Assembly (NCBI GenBank): GCA_947503525.1
Contig: CANNEA010000002.1
Coordinates: 372,001 to 436,000, forward strand
Reading direction: 5' to 3'
Source of the DNA: an uncultured Carboxylicivirga sp.
Lineage (GTDB): Bacteria > Bacteroidota > Bacteroidia > Bacteroidales > Marinilabiliaceae
Length of the DNA stretch: 64,000 nt
The position numbers were made by a program, and so were the translations under genes. The number at the start of each line of letters is the position of its first letter. Position 1 is the first letter of the stretch. Below, one piece after another: positions 10,056 through 18,479 of this stretch. The notes under the pieces were generated by a model. The model was given only the letters and a program-made list of their open reading frames with translations, ran no database searches and was not told where the DNA came from.

Positions 10056-11051
10056 CTATAGACCATACTTTGCTGATATGTCCAACATTTTATTAATTGG
10101 TTTGACAGCTTCTACCCTAATTTCTTCCGGAACCTGAATAGATGGCCATTCATATTTTAAACAATTATACAATTTTTCTATGGTATTTAGCTTCATGAAT
10201 TCACAATCATTACAAGCACATGTCGAATCATTAGGTGGAGCAGGTATAAATATCTTATCAGGATTATATTTTTGCATTTGATGAATTATACCCGATTCAG
10301 TAGCAACAATAAACTTAGTAGACTCACTATTAGTAGAATGTTTTAATAAAGCTGCAGTACTGCCTACAAAATCAGCTAACACCAATAAAGGTTTTTTACA
10401 TTCAGGATGAGCCAGAACTAATGCATCAGGATTTTCTTTCTTAAGCTCAATAATTTTTTCAATAGAGAATTTCTCATGTACATGACATGCGCCATCCCAT
10501 AAAACCATATCTCTACCCGTAATACTATTTAAATAATTCCCTAAATTTCTATCAGGTCCAAAAATAACCTTCTCATCTGTAGGCAAACTATCTACAATGC
10601 TTTTTGCATTAGTACTTGTAACAACAATATCAGAAAGAGCTTTAATTTTTGCTGTAGTATTAACATAGGTCAGAACCGTATGATCAGGATGATGATCAAC
10701 AAATTCTTTAAATTTATCTGGAGGACAACTATCCGCTAAACTGCAGCCTGCATTTAGGTCTGGTACCAATACGACTTTTTCAGGCGAAAGTATTTTAGCT
10801 GTTTCACCCATAAAATGCACTCCTGCCAATACTATTATATCAGCATCAGTTTTTGCAGCTTCCTGAGCTAAGGCTAAACTATCTCCAACAAAATCTGCGA
10901 TATCCTGTAATTCATCCGTTTGATAGAAATGCCCCATAATTATAGCATTCTTCTCCTTTTTCAAACGACTTATCTCTTCCTTTAAATCTATGTTAGCTGG
11001 AACCGTCTCGTTCACATATCCACTTTTCAACCAACTATTCTTTATATTCAT
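10056..11051 (-). CDS. nadA: quinolinate synthase A
   Basis: A 331-residue [4Fe-4S] enzyme that condenses iminoaspartate with dihydroxyacetone phosphate to make quinolinate for NAD. Cluster and catalytic motifs include NAGCSLADSCPP, HPECKKPLL and the C-terminal CACNDCEFM. IIMGHFYQTDE is the typical N-terminal YQ-containing loop. nadB and nadC are not in the window. It is the first gene of the leftward run, beginning at the edge of the origin-like intergenic region. Confidence 0.97.
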   Translation of the reverse strand: MNIKNSWLKSGYVNETVPANIDLKEEISRLKKEKNAIIMGHFYQTDELQDIADFVGDSLALAQEAAKTDADIIVLAGVHFMGETAKILSPEKVVLVPDLNAGCSLADSCPPDKFKEFVDHHPDHTVLTYVNTTAKIKALSDIVVTSTNAKSIVDSLPTDEKVIFGPDRNLGNYLNSITGRDMVLWDGACHVHEKFSIEKIIELKKENPDALVLAHPECKKPLLVLADFVGSTAALLKHSTNSESTKFIVATESGIIHQMQKYNPDKIFIPAPPNDSTCACNDCEFMKLNTIEKLYNCLKYEWPSIQVPEEIRVEAVKPINKMLDISAKYGL

Positions 11052-11510
11052 ATATAGATAGAGTAATTAAATAAATATAGTGATGATAATATGCTGTTAA
11101 TAAGGTTGGCAATTAATTTCTATTTTACTTTGATATTAACTTATAAGCTTCAAATAACAAATAATTAACCAATTATTAACAAGTATATATTTGCTTAAAT
11201 CATTGAGAATAATTCACTTTTAAATTATATCAACAATTAGTTAACAGCGTTCAAATTTAATAATTTCTTTTTTTCCTGCTGTGTAAAACTGCTTTTAAAA
11301 CGGTTTATAAGTTTTGTCTAAAAAATACACTTACAAACAAGCAACTTTGGAACTAATCCTTGTATTGAAAAAATGAATTTAAAAATCAAGAGTAAATTGT
11401 AAAAAATATTCCCTCAATATGCACAAGTTATGAACATTTATTCATGGGTTTATTCACAAATTAGTTAATAGAAAAATTGCATTACTATCTTTGCAAAAAA
11501 AACAAACGAA
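11052..11510. other. candidate replication origin (oriC)
   Basis: A very AT-rich 459-bp gap at the point where transcription diverges: all genes to the left run leftward and rpiB/Rrf2 run rightward. It holds DnaA-box-like 9-mers: an exact TTATTCACA (11450-11458), a one-mismatch TTATGAACA (11428-11436) and the weaker TTATTCATG (11438-11446), in tandem with starts 10-12 bp apart. TTATTAACA (11173-11181) and its complement TGTTAATAA (11095-11103) are further one-mismatch copies. parS-like sites lie about 11 kb left and 1.5 kb right. A -7-like TATCTTTG (11486-11493) probably serves rpiB. Assignment as oriC is inference. Confidence 0.5.
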
Positions 11511-11948
11511 ATGATTTTTAAATCAATTGCTTTAGCGGCTGATCATGCTGGATTTCCTGTCAAAGAATTAATAAAAACCTATTTGATAGAAAACGGAGTA
11601 GAGGTAAAAGATTATGGTACCTTTTCTGCAGAAAGTACCGATTACGCTGATTATGCCCATCCTATGGCATCTGCTGTTGAAAAGAAAGAATACGAGATTG
11701 GAATTGCGGTTTGTGGAAGTGGCAACGGTATAAACATGACTGTTAATAAGCATCAGGGAATTAGAGCTGCCCTTTGTTGGAATGTTGATATATCTGAAAT
11801 GGCCCGACTTCATAACGATGCTAATATATGCACGATACCAGGTAGATACGTAAGTGAGAACTTGGCTGTTGAGATTGTTGATAAGTTTGTTAATACAGCA
11901 TTTGAAGGTGGAAGACATCAAAAGCGCATCGAAAAAATACCTGTTTAA
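11511..11948 (+). CDS. rpiB: ribose-5-phosphate isomerase B
   Basis: A 145-residue RpiB/LacAB isomerase that interconverts ribose 5-phosphate and ribulose 5-phosphate in the pentose phosphate pathway. The N-terminal AADHAGFP contains the conserved D11-H12 pair, CGSGNGINM carries the active-site Cys (C68) and anion hole, and R-x-A-L-C-W plus HNDANI are family-typical. The ATG at 11511 follows a TATCTTTG -7-like element by about 17 bp. It is the first rightward gene after the origin-like gap. Confidence 0.96.
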   Translation: MIFKSIALAADHAGFPVKELIKTYLIENGVEVKDYGTFSAESTDYADYAHPMASAVEKKEYEIGIAVCGSGNGINMTVNKHQGIRAALCWNVDISEMARLHNDANICTIPGRYVSENLAVEIVDKFVNTAFEGGRHQKRIEKIPV

Positions 11949-12078
11949 GTAATCATCTTCAAAGTAGTATATAATGACATATTGATTTTGATGTCTGAAA
12001 AATAAAAGAAGAAAGGATAAACAGACATAAAGGTTTTTAAATGATTTTATTTATTTTTAGGCTTTAAATCAAGCAAAT

Positions 12079-12522
12079 ATGTTATCAAATACCTGTAAAT
12101 ACGCTATTCGAGCAGTAATCTATCTAGCTGTTAATGATGAAGAAGGAAAGCGAATTGGAATTAAGCAAATTTCAAAAGAATTAGATATTCCAACTCCATT
12201 TCTTGGAAAAATTCTTCAAAGTTTGGCCAAACAAAAATTATTAAAGAGTACCAAAGGTCCTCATGGCGGATTTGGATTAGGTAGAAAGGCTGAGGAAATT
12301 ACACTATATGATATTGTTTCTATTATAGATGGTGAAGATGTATTTACAAATTGTTTGATTGGTCTTCATTCATGCAAGAGTAATAGTAATGGGGGACATG
12401 CTTGTCCGGTTCATGACCAGTACAGCTCTATTCGTAAACAAATGAAAGAATTTTTTGCGAATGAAAGTATTCAAAAGATTATCACCAATATGGAAGACAA
12501 AGGTGATTACATTAAGCTATAG
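12079..12522 (+). CDS. Rrf2-family transcriptional regulator (possible Fe-S sensor)
   Basis: A 147-residue winged-helix regulator. The N-terminal MLSNTCKYAIRAVIYLA and the DNA-recognition segment LLKSTKGPHGGFGLGR are diagnostic of the Rrf2/IscR/NsrR family. Candidate cluster ligands are C92, C99, C109 and H112. The final Cys-x2-His matches the IscR spacing, but the Cys-Cys spacings (6 and 9) are longer than in IscR or NsrR. It may therefore sense iron-sulfur, nitric oxide or oxygen status; targets are unknown. It overlaps the convergent VanZ-like gene by 11 bp. Confidence 0.88.
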   Translation: MLSNTCKYAIRAVIYLAVNDEEGKRIGIKQISKELDIPTPFLGKILQSLAKQKLLKSTKGPHGGFGLGRKAEEITLYDIVSIIDGEDVFTNCLIGLHSCKSNSNGGHACPVHDQYSSIRKQMKEFFANESIQKIITNMEDKGDYIKL

Positions 12523-12934
12523 TTTTAGAACTAAAAAATGGAAAGAGAATAAAACGATTTAAAAATTTATTCTCTTTTAGTATATTGAAGCCAATGTAGG
12601 CAAAAATCACTCCTAAGGTATTTGCAAGCATATCAAGCCATTCAGCGCCTCTATAACTGGTTAGAACAAGTTGAGTTATTTCCATTGTTGCACCCCAAAA
12701 AATTGGAATCATTAATACCTGAAATCCTCTTGTTATTTTGTGTTTATGATGTACATAGTATTCAAACATTAAAAAGAATGCCATTGTGAAATACATCAAA
12801 AAATGAACAATTTTATCAATATGAGGTATTAGATGAATATTTCTGGGTTCAATACTTGATGTATTCATTAAGCTAAGAATGGTTACAGCCAATATTATTC
12901 CTAAGGTTTTGTGATATTTTAGTAGTCTTATCAT
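12512..12934 (-). CDS. VanZ-like family membrane protein
   Basis: A 140-residue protein with four hydrophobic segments and the VanZ-family pattern DKIVHFLMYFTMAFFL...GATMEITQL...RGAEWLDMLANTLGVIFAY. VanZ-like proteins are widespread; most have no demonstrated role, and the name comes from a minor teicoplanin-resistance gene. Its 3' end overlaps the Rrf2 gene by 11 bp in convergent orientation, and its start faces parS site 2 and hemW. Confidence 0.8.
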   Translation of the reverse strand: MIRLLKYHKTLGIILAVTILSLMNTSSIEPRNIHLIPHIDKIVHFLMYFTMAFFLMFEYYVHHKHKITRGFQVLMIPIFWGATMEITQLVLTSYRGAEWLDMLANTLGVIFAYIGFNILKENKFLNRFILFPFFSSKTIA

Positions 12935-13017
12935 TGGTTTGATTACTTGTTAATAACTATAACATTTTTGTTTAAAAAGAGTTGATAAGGTGTTTATAAG
13001 CATAAATAACAAATTAA

Positions 13018-13033
13018 CGTTTCACGTGAAACA
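13018..13033. other. parS-like centromere site 2
   Basis: CGTTTCACGTGAAACA matches the bacterial parS consensus TGTTTCACGTGAAACA at 15 of 16 positions and is a perfect 14-bp palindrome at 13019-13032. It lies in the divergent gap between the VanZ-like gene and hemW, 9 bp before the hemW start, so ParB binding could also affect hemW transcription. Together with site 1 it brackets the origin-like region. Confidence 0.85.
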
Positions 13034-13042
13034 ATTTCAATA

Positions 13043-14179
13043 ATGGCGGGTATTTACGCACATATTCCTTTCTGTTACACCAGATGTTCATATTGTGATT
13101 TTTATAAAACTACAGATCAATCCATGAAATCTGGGTTTATAAGCGCAATGTGCAAAGAAATAGTATTAAATGGAGAATTTTTTTCAAGTAATTCAATTGA
13201 TACGCTTTATTTTGGAGGTGGAACTCCTTCAGCCCTATCAATACAAGAGATGAAAACGATTTTTGATTCTATTGCTAAGTATGTTGATATCTCCTCTATT
13301 AATGAAATTACAATGGAGGTTAACCCGGATGACGTTTCAATGGAATACATCGATGGATTAATACAATTAGGTGTTAATCGTATTAGTATGGGTGTTCAAA
13401 GTTTTTATGATGATCATTTACGTAAGATGAATCGTCGTCATAATGCTCAACAAGCATTTTTAGCAATTGAAATCATAAAGAAATCCGCAATAAATAATGT
13501 CAGTATTGATCTTATTTATGGATTGCCATATATGAATATGGAGCAATGGACCTGGAATATTGAGCAGGCAATTAAGGCAGATGTTCAACATATTTCAGCA
13601 TACCATTTAACCTTTGAAAAAGGTACGGTGTATTACGATCTTTTGAAAAAAGGGACATTATCAGAAATCAGTGAAGAAGATAGTTCAGAACAATTTGATT
13701 ATCTCCGAGATAAACTTCAATTGAATGGTTTTGAAAATTATGAAATATCCAATTTTTCGAAAGCCGGATATTACTCCCAACATAACAGCAGCTATTGGAC
13801 AGGTGAAAAATATTTAGGTCTCGGGCCTTCGGCCCATTCATTTGATGGTAAAATACGCCGATGGAATGTTAGAGATTTGAATAGATATACACAAAGTGTA
13901 GTTAATGATAAAGTATATTGGGAAGAAGAAGAACTAACATTAAAAGATATTTATAATGAGCGAATCATGCTTGGATTAAGGACATCCAAGGGTTTTTCAA
14001 TGGATTACATCAATAGTTTAACTGAAGGTGAAATAAAAGAGTTTGCCCAAAATGAAATAGTTAATCAGTTGAATAAAGGTAATGTTGAAGTTGTAGATAA
14101 CCATTGTCGCGTAAAACATGATAGAAAGTTTATATGCGATCGGATTATTGCTTCTTTATTTTTTACTGATGATGATTAA
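13043..14179 (+). CDS. hemW: radical SAM heme chaperone HemW
   Basis: A 378-residue radical SAM protein. The cluster motif CYTRCSYCDF has C11, C15 and C18 (CX3CX2C), followed by the SAM-binding FGGGTPS. Length and absence of the N-terminal extension favour HemW (heme insertion) over true HemN (anaerobic coproporphyrinogen III oxidation). The aerobic oxidase gene hemF is also in this window (46853-47749). The ATG lies 9 bp after parS site 2. The C-terminal half shows the usual HemW pattern GLGPSAHSF. Confidence 0.93.
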   Translation: MAGIYAHIPFCYTRCSYCDFYKTTDQSMKSGFISAMCKEIVLNGEFFSSNSIDTLYFGGGTPSALSIQEMKTIFDSIAKYVDISSINEITMEVNPDDVSMEYIDGLIQLGVNRISMGVQSFYDDHLRKMNRRHNAQQAFLAIEIIKKSAINNVSIDLIYGLPYMNMEQWTWNIEQAIKADVQHISAYHLTFEKGTVYYDLLKKGTLSEISEEDSSEQFDYLRDKLQLNGFENYEISNFSKAGYYSQHNSSYWTGEKYLGLGPSAHSFDGKIRRWNVRDLNRYTQSVVNDKVYWEEEELTLKDIYNERIMLGLRTSKGFSMDYINSLTEGEIKEFAQNEIVNQLNKGNVEVVDNHCRVKHDRKFICDRIIASLFFTDDD

Positions 14180-14227
14180 AACATTGTGCTCCTTTATTTG
14201 TAAATATAAGCGAGAAATGATTTTAGA

Positions 14228-15103
14228 ATGAAGAATGAAACAGGGATTCTTGCCACTTACGGGTCGATTGTTTTAAATGTATTTTTGTTTGCAATAAAGA
14301 TGTGGGCCGGAGTAGTTAGTGGTTCTATTGCTATAATTGCAGATGCCTGGCATACTTTAAGTGATAGTATCTCATCAATCGCTGTTTTAATAGGTTTAAA
14401 AATTTCAGCAAAACCAGCCGACAGTAATCATCCCTATGGGCACGGCCGTGCAGAATTAATTTCATCTTTAGTAATAGGGATATTATTAGCTGTAATTGGT
14501 TTTAATTTTCTGATGGAATCGATCGTTAAATTAAGAAGTCACGAAGAAGTGATTTTCGGAAATTTAGCAATTATTGTCACCATTATTTCTGCTGTTGTTA
14601 AAGAGATAATGGCACAATACTCAATAATCATTGGAAAAAAGACCAAGTCAAAATCAATGGTAGCCGATGGTTGGCATCATCGTTCCGATGCTATTTCATC
14701 TCTTATAATTCTTGTTGGGATATTTATTGGTAAATATTACTGGTGGGTTGATGGTGTTTTAGGCATCATTGTTTCATTCTTGCTTTTTTATACTACCTAT
14801 TCTATTATGAAGGAGAATATTAGTATTCTACTTGGTGAATCTATTGATGAAGAATTAAGAAATGATATTGTTTCGATGGCACCTGAGGTTAGCGATTTTG
14901 ATATTATGCCGCATCATTTTCTGGTGCATCACTATGGAAATCATACCGAGTTAACTTTCCATATCAGACTTCCCGGAAGACTTAGTTTGGATGAAGCACA
15001 TGTGATTGGTACTAAGTATGAAATAATAATAAAAGAGCGTCATAATATACAGGCTACTGTACATATCGACGCTCTGGAGTTCAATGACAATAAAGACTTT
15101 TAA
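14228..15103 (+). CDS. cation diffusion facilitator (CDF) metal exporter
   Basis: A 291-residue inner-membrane transporter with about six helices and a cytoplasmic C-terminal domain. The metal-site motifs AWHTLSDSISS and GWHHRSDAISS (HxxxD type) on helices 2 and 5 define the CDF family, which exports Zn2+, Fe2+, Mn2+ or Co2+ by proton antiport. The C-terminal domain contains several His residues (MPHHFLVHHYGNH) suited to metal sensing. Substrate cannot be assigned from sequence. It starts 48 bp after hemW. Confidence 0.92.
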   Translation: MKNETGILATYGSIVLNVFLFAIKMWAGVVSGSIAIIADAWHTLSDSISSIAVLIGLKISAKPADSNHPYGHGRAELISSLVIGILLAVIGFNFLMESIVKLRSHEEVIFGNLAIIVTIISAVVKEIMAQYSIIIGKKTKSKSMVADGWHHRSDAISSLIILVGIFIGKYYWWVDGVLGIIVSFLLFYTTYSIMKENISILLGESIDEELRNDIVSMAPEVSDFDIMPHHFLVHHYGNHTELTFHIRLPGRLSLDEAHVIGTKYEIIIKERHNIQATVHIDALEFNDNKDF

Positions 15104-15112
15104 CTAATATTT

Positions 15113-16309
15113 TTAATAGTTGAGAGTTCTACCGGTAATGGCAATAAATATATCCAGTTCCCGAAGTTTATCCTGTATTTTAATCAGTTCAGAAATCTTG
15201 ATTAAACCAATTTTATAACTATTCTCCCTACCTTTATATTCTTCGTTAATCGTTTCAAAATTAAAGTAGTTTAATACACTCTCATCGGAATAGCGAATAT
15301 ATATTTCTATTGCTCTATCCTTATTATAAGTAAAACCTCCTGAATAATTTAGCTTTTTATATTCGTACGAATAATTGTGAGCCAATGCGGTAATATCGGA
15401 AAGAACCGCTGAACCTGTTGGATGGGCACCGGCGCCTTTGCCAAACATAAATTGTTTATCGTAGGCTTTACCTTTAATTACTACACCGTTAAATTCATCT
15501 TCTACGCTATAAATGTACTTGTCTTTACCTACAAATCGAGGAAGTACAAATAAGGTAATATTGTTGTTTTCTAGACGTTCAACCTGTGCTACCAGTTTAA
15601 TTTTGAATCCTTTTTCTCTGGCATAATTAATATCAAAATCGGAAATATTACTTATACCATAAGTCAGAACATCATTAGGTTGGACAACTGTTCCAAAACT
15701 ATGCAGGGTAAGAATTATAAGTTTGAATAAAGAATCATATCCTTCCACATCAAAAGATGGATCACTTTCAGCAAAGCCCAAATCTTGAGCATCTTTTAAT
15801 GCTGTATCGTAGGACTGATTATGATCGAAAATTTTGGAAAGAATATAATTTGATGAACCATTTAGAATTCCGGTTACCGAGAGTAATAGATCATTATCGT
15901 AGTACTCTTCAAGATTTCTGATGATTGGTATGCTGCCACAAGCAGAAGCTTCGTATAATAAAGAAACATTATTTTCTTTTTGTAGTTGAAGCATTTCAGC
16001 CATATTTTCAGCTAGCATTTTTTTATTTGCCGACACCACTTTCTTCCCTTTCTGTAAGGCCTTCTTAACAATTTTATAGGCTTCATCGGCATTATCAATT
16101 AATTCAACTACCGTGTTTATATCAGGATCGTCAAGAATATCATCTGCATTGTAACAGAATGAATCTTCCGGTAAGGATCTTTGCTTTTTATTTTTGACAC
16201 AAATTTTAGAGATTTCTGCATTAAAAGCTGGACTCGTTTTTAATACTTCATATAAGCCTTGGCCAACAACTCCAAAGCCGAAAAGACCAATGTTTAGTTT
16301 TTGTTTCAT
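15113..16309 (-). CDS. hom: homoserine dehydrogenase
   Basis: A 398-residue monofunctional enzyme that reduces aspartate semialdehyde to homoserine, the branch point to threonine and methionine. It has the N-terminal NAD(P) motif GLFGFGVVGQG, the catalytic region SANKKMLAE, and LNGSSNYILSKI...AESDPSFDVEGYD; GKGAGAHPTGSAVLSD is also conserved. The C-terminus has only a short ACT-like segment and no aspartokinase domain. It lies 192 bp downstream of metY on the same strand, so homoserine supply and homocysteine formation are genetically linked here. Confidence 0.95.
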   Translation of the reverse strand: MKQKLNIGLFGFGVVGQGLYEVLKTSPAFNAEISKICVKNKKQRSLPEDSFCYNADDILDDPDINTVVELIDNADEAYKIVKKALQKGKKVVSANKKMLAENMAEMLQLQKENNVSLLYEASACGSIPIIRNLEEYYDNDLLLSVTGILNGSSNYILSKIFDHNQSYDTALKDAQDLGFAESDPSFDVEGYDSLFKLIILTLHSFGTVVQPNDVLTYGISNISDFDINYAREKGFKIKLVAQVERLENNNITLFVLPRFVGKDKYIYSVEDEFNGVVIKGKAYDKQFMFGKGAGAHPTGSAVLSDITALAHNYSYEYKKLNYSGGFTYNKDRAIEIYIRYSDESVLNYFNFETINEEYKGRENSYKIGLIKISELIKIQDKLRELDIFIAITGRTLNY

Positions 16310-16465
16310 CTGTTTAAATTATTCTTTCATTTGTCAGATGGAACTCTCAGGTAAATTTCAAGTAAAATCTTTTTTAGCAATTTATAATTAAAATTGACCC
16401 GGTAGTTTCATTTTATGGTATGATTTGCTTTGTAAAATTAGGGCAAATTTCTGATTTATTTGTAA

Positions 16466-16495
16466 ATGGGAAGATGATTGTACTCACCTTCCCAT
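16466..16495 (-). terminator. weak hairpin between metY and hom
   Basis: On the minus strand an 8-bp stem ATGGGAAG/CTTCCCAT closes a 14-nt loop directly downstream of the metY stop. It lacks a clear T-run, so it may be a leaky terminator or an mRNA-stabilising hairpin that sets the metY:hom ratio. Confidence 0.4.
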
Positions 16496-16501
16496 CCTAT
16501 T

Positions 16502-17809
<1,308 letters not shown>

Positions 17810-17830
17810 TTATGGTTAATGTTTTATATC

Positions 17831-17858
17831 AAAAAGCCGCCGTTGCGTAACGCATCGG
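17831..17858 (-). terminator. attenuator terminator of metY leader
   Basis: On the minus strand, CCG-A-TGCG-TTA-CGCA-A-CGG forms a hairpin (17858-17840), followed by CGGC and TTTTT (17835-17831), 33 bp before the metY start codon. The 5' half, CGATGCGTT (17857-17849), can instead pair over 9 bp (one G-T) with AACGCATTG (17902-17894) just after the leader ORF. This gives mutually exclusive terminator and antiterminator structures. Confidence 0.75.
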
Positions 17859-17909
17859 TCTGTTTAATATATGTCTTGTGTGATTTTCAGATACAATGCG
17901 TTGTGACAA

Positions 17910-18014
17910 CTAGCTTGTCATCATCATACACATCATCATGGTACGTGAAGAGATTATTAGCGATGTTTCATCACTAATATCTAAAGGACTTATATGAAAA
18001 CTATATTTCTTCAT
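17910..18014 (-). CDS. methionine/cysteine-rich leader peptide of metY attenuator
   Basis: A 34-codon ORF starting ATG-AAG-AAA and ending with seven consecutive sulfur amino acid codons, MMMCMMM, then Thr-Ser-TAG. Its last codons lie at 17910-17939. A ribosome stalled on scarce Met-tRNA there would leave AACGCATTG (17894-17902) free to form the antiterminator; a ribosome reaching the stop would cover that segment and let the terminator form. A 6-bp hairpin, TGACAA/TTGTCA, encloses the stop codon (17904-17920). No SAM riboswitch is visible upstream of metY. Function is inferred from architecture. Confidence 0.8.
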   Translation of the reverse strand: MKKYSFHISPLDISDETSLIISSRTMMMCMMMTS

Positions 18015-18023
18015 TTGTTAAAG

Positions 18024-18054
18024 CAAATAAAGACATTTTGGTATTAATATCAAA
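18024..18054 (-). promoter_or_regulatory. promoter of the metY leader
   Basis: On the minus strand, TTTG (18054-18051) is followed after 19 nt by TTTATTTG (18031-18024). This matches the Bacteroidota -33 TTTG / -7 TAnnTTTG pair except for one base of the -7 element. Transcription would begin only a few bases before the leader ATG at 18014. Confidence 0.6.
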
Positions 18055-18267
18055 AAAAGTTACAATAAATGTGATTTGTTTTTTTTGCTCATTTTATTTA
18101 ATTAATATAAGGTGTTGTAATTCAATTAATAAGGTGTTTTGTGATGAAATATTAACTGTGTATTTGTTAAAAAACAATCAATTTTTTTGGTATAAAAGCA
18201 ACCTTTTTAAATTCTTACCGTCTAATGTAATTGATCGGGAATATTTTATGTTTTTAATTAACCAAGT

Positions 18268-18283
18268 GGTTTGATATCAAACC
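18268..18283. promoter_or_regulatory. perfect 16-bp palindrome, possible operator
   Basis: GGTTTGATATCAAACC is a perfect palindrome 17 bp before the small ORF at 18301 and about 210 bp upstream of the metY leader promoter. It could be a dimeric repressor site; no regulator gene is adjacent. Confidence 0.4.
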
Positions 18284-18300
18284 AATCTAAATCTACGTAT

Positions 18301-18417
18301 CATGAAAATGGCATTTACTTCGGTAAAGAATAATTTGAAAAGTATTGAAATTCCTGTTCGCTTCTTAATTCTTCAAATTTTTCTTTTATCAATGATTACG
18401 ATCTTGATTGTCTATTA
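18301..18417 (+). CDS. possible 38-residue membrane miniprotein
   Basis: An ATG-initiated ORF of 38 codons: an N-terminal basic part (MKMAFTSVKNNLKSIEIPVR) then a hydrophobic stretch of about 16 residues near the C-terminus (FLILQIFLLSMITILIVY region), ending in TAG. It lies between a perfect palindrome upstream and a terminator-like hairpin downstream, which makes it a plausible short transcription unit. I do not recognise it. It may be a real single-pass small protein or chance; codon evidence is too short to decide. The 18015-18300 stretch before it holds only promoter elements. Confidence 0.4.
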
Positions 18418-18448
18418 GTACTATTTTTTATAGACTTTAAAATTTGTT

Positions 18449-18475
18449 ATACCTCAATATTTATTGGGGTATTTT
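18449..18475. terminator. bidirectional terminator-like hairpin
   Basis: A 10-bp stem (ATACCTCAAT/ATTGGGGTAT, one G-T pair) with a 4-nt loop and TTTT on the plus strand. It sits between the 38-codon ORF and the converging end of the GH92 gene. Confidence 0.6.
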
Positions 18476-18479
18476 CATT

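Noticed and set aside
18038-18274. 78-codon plus-strand ORF
   Set aside because: It is AT-driven, rich in Phe/Cys/Asn/Ile without family pattern, and overlaps the leftward metY leader promoter.
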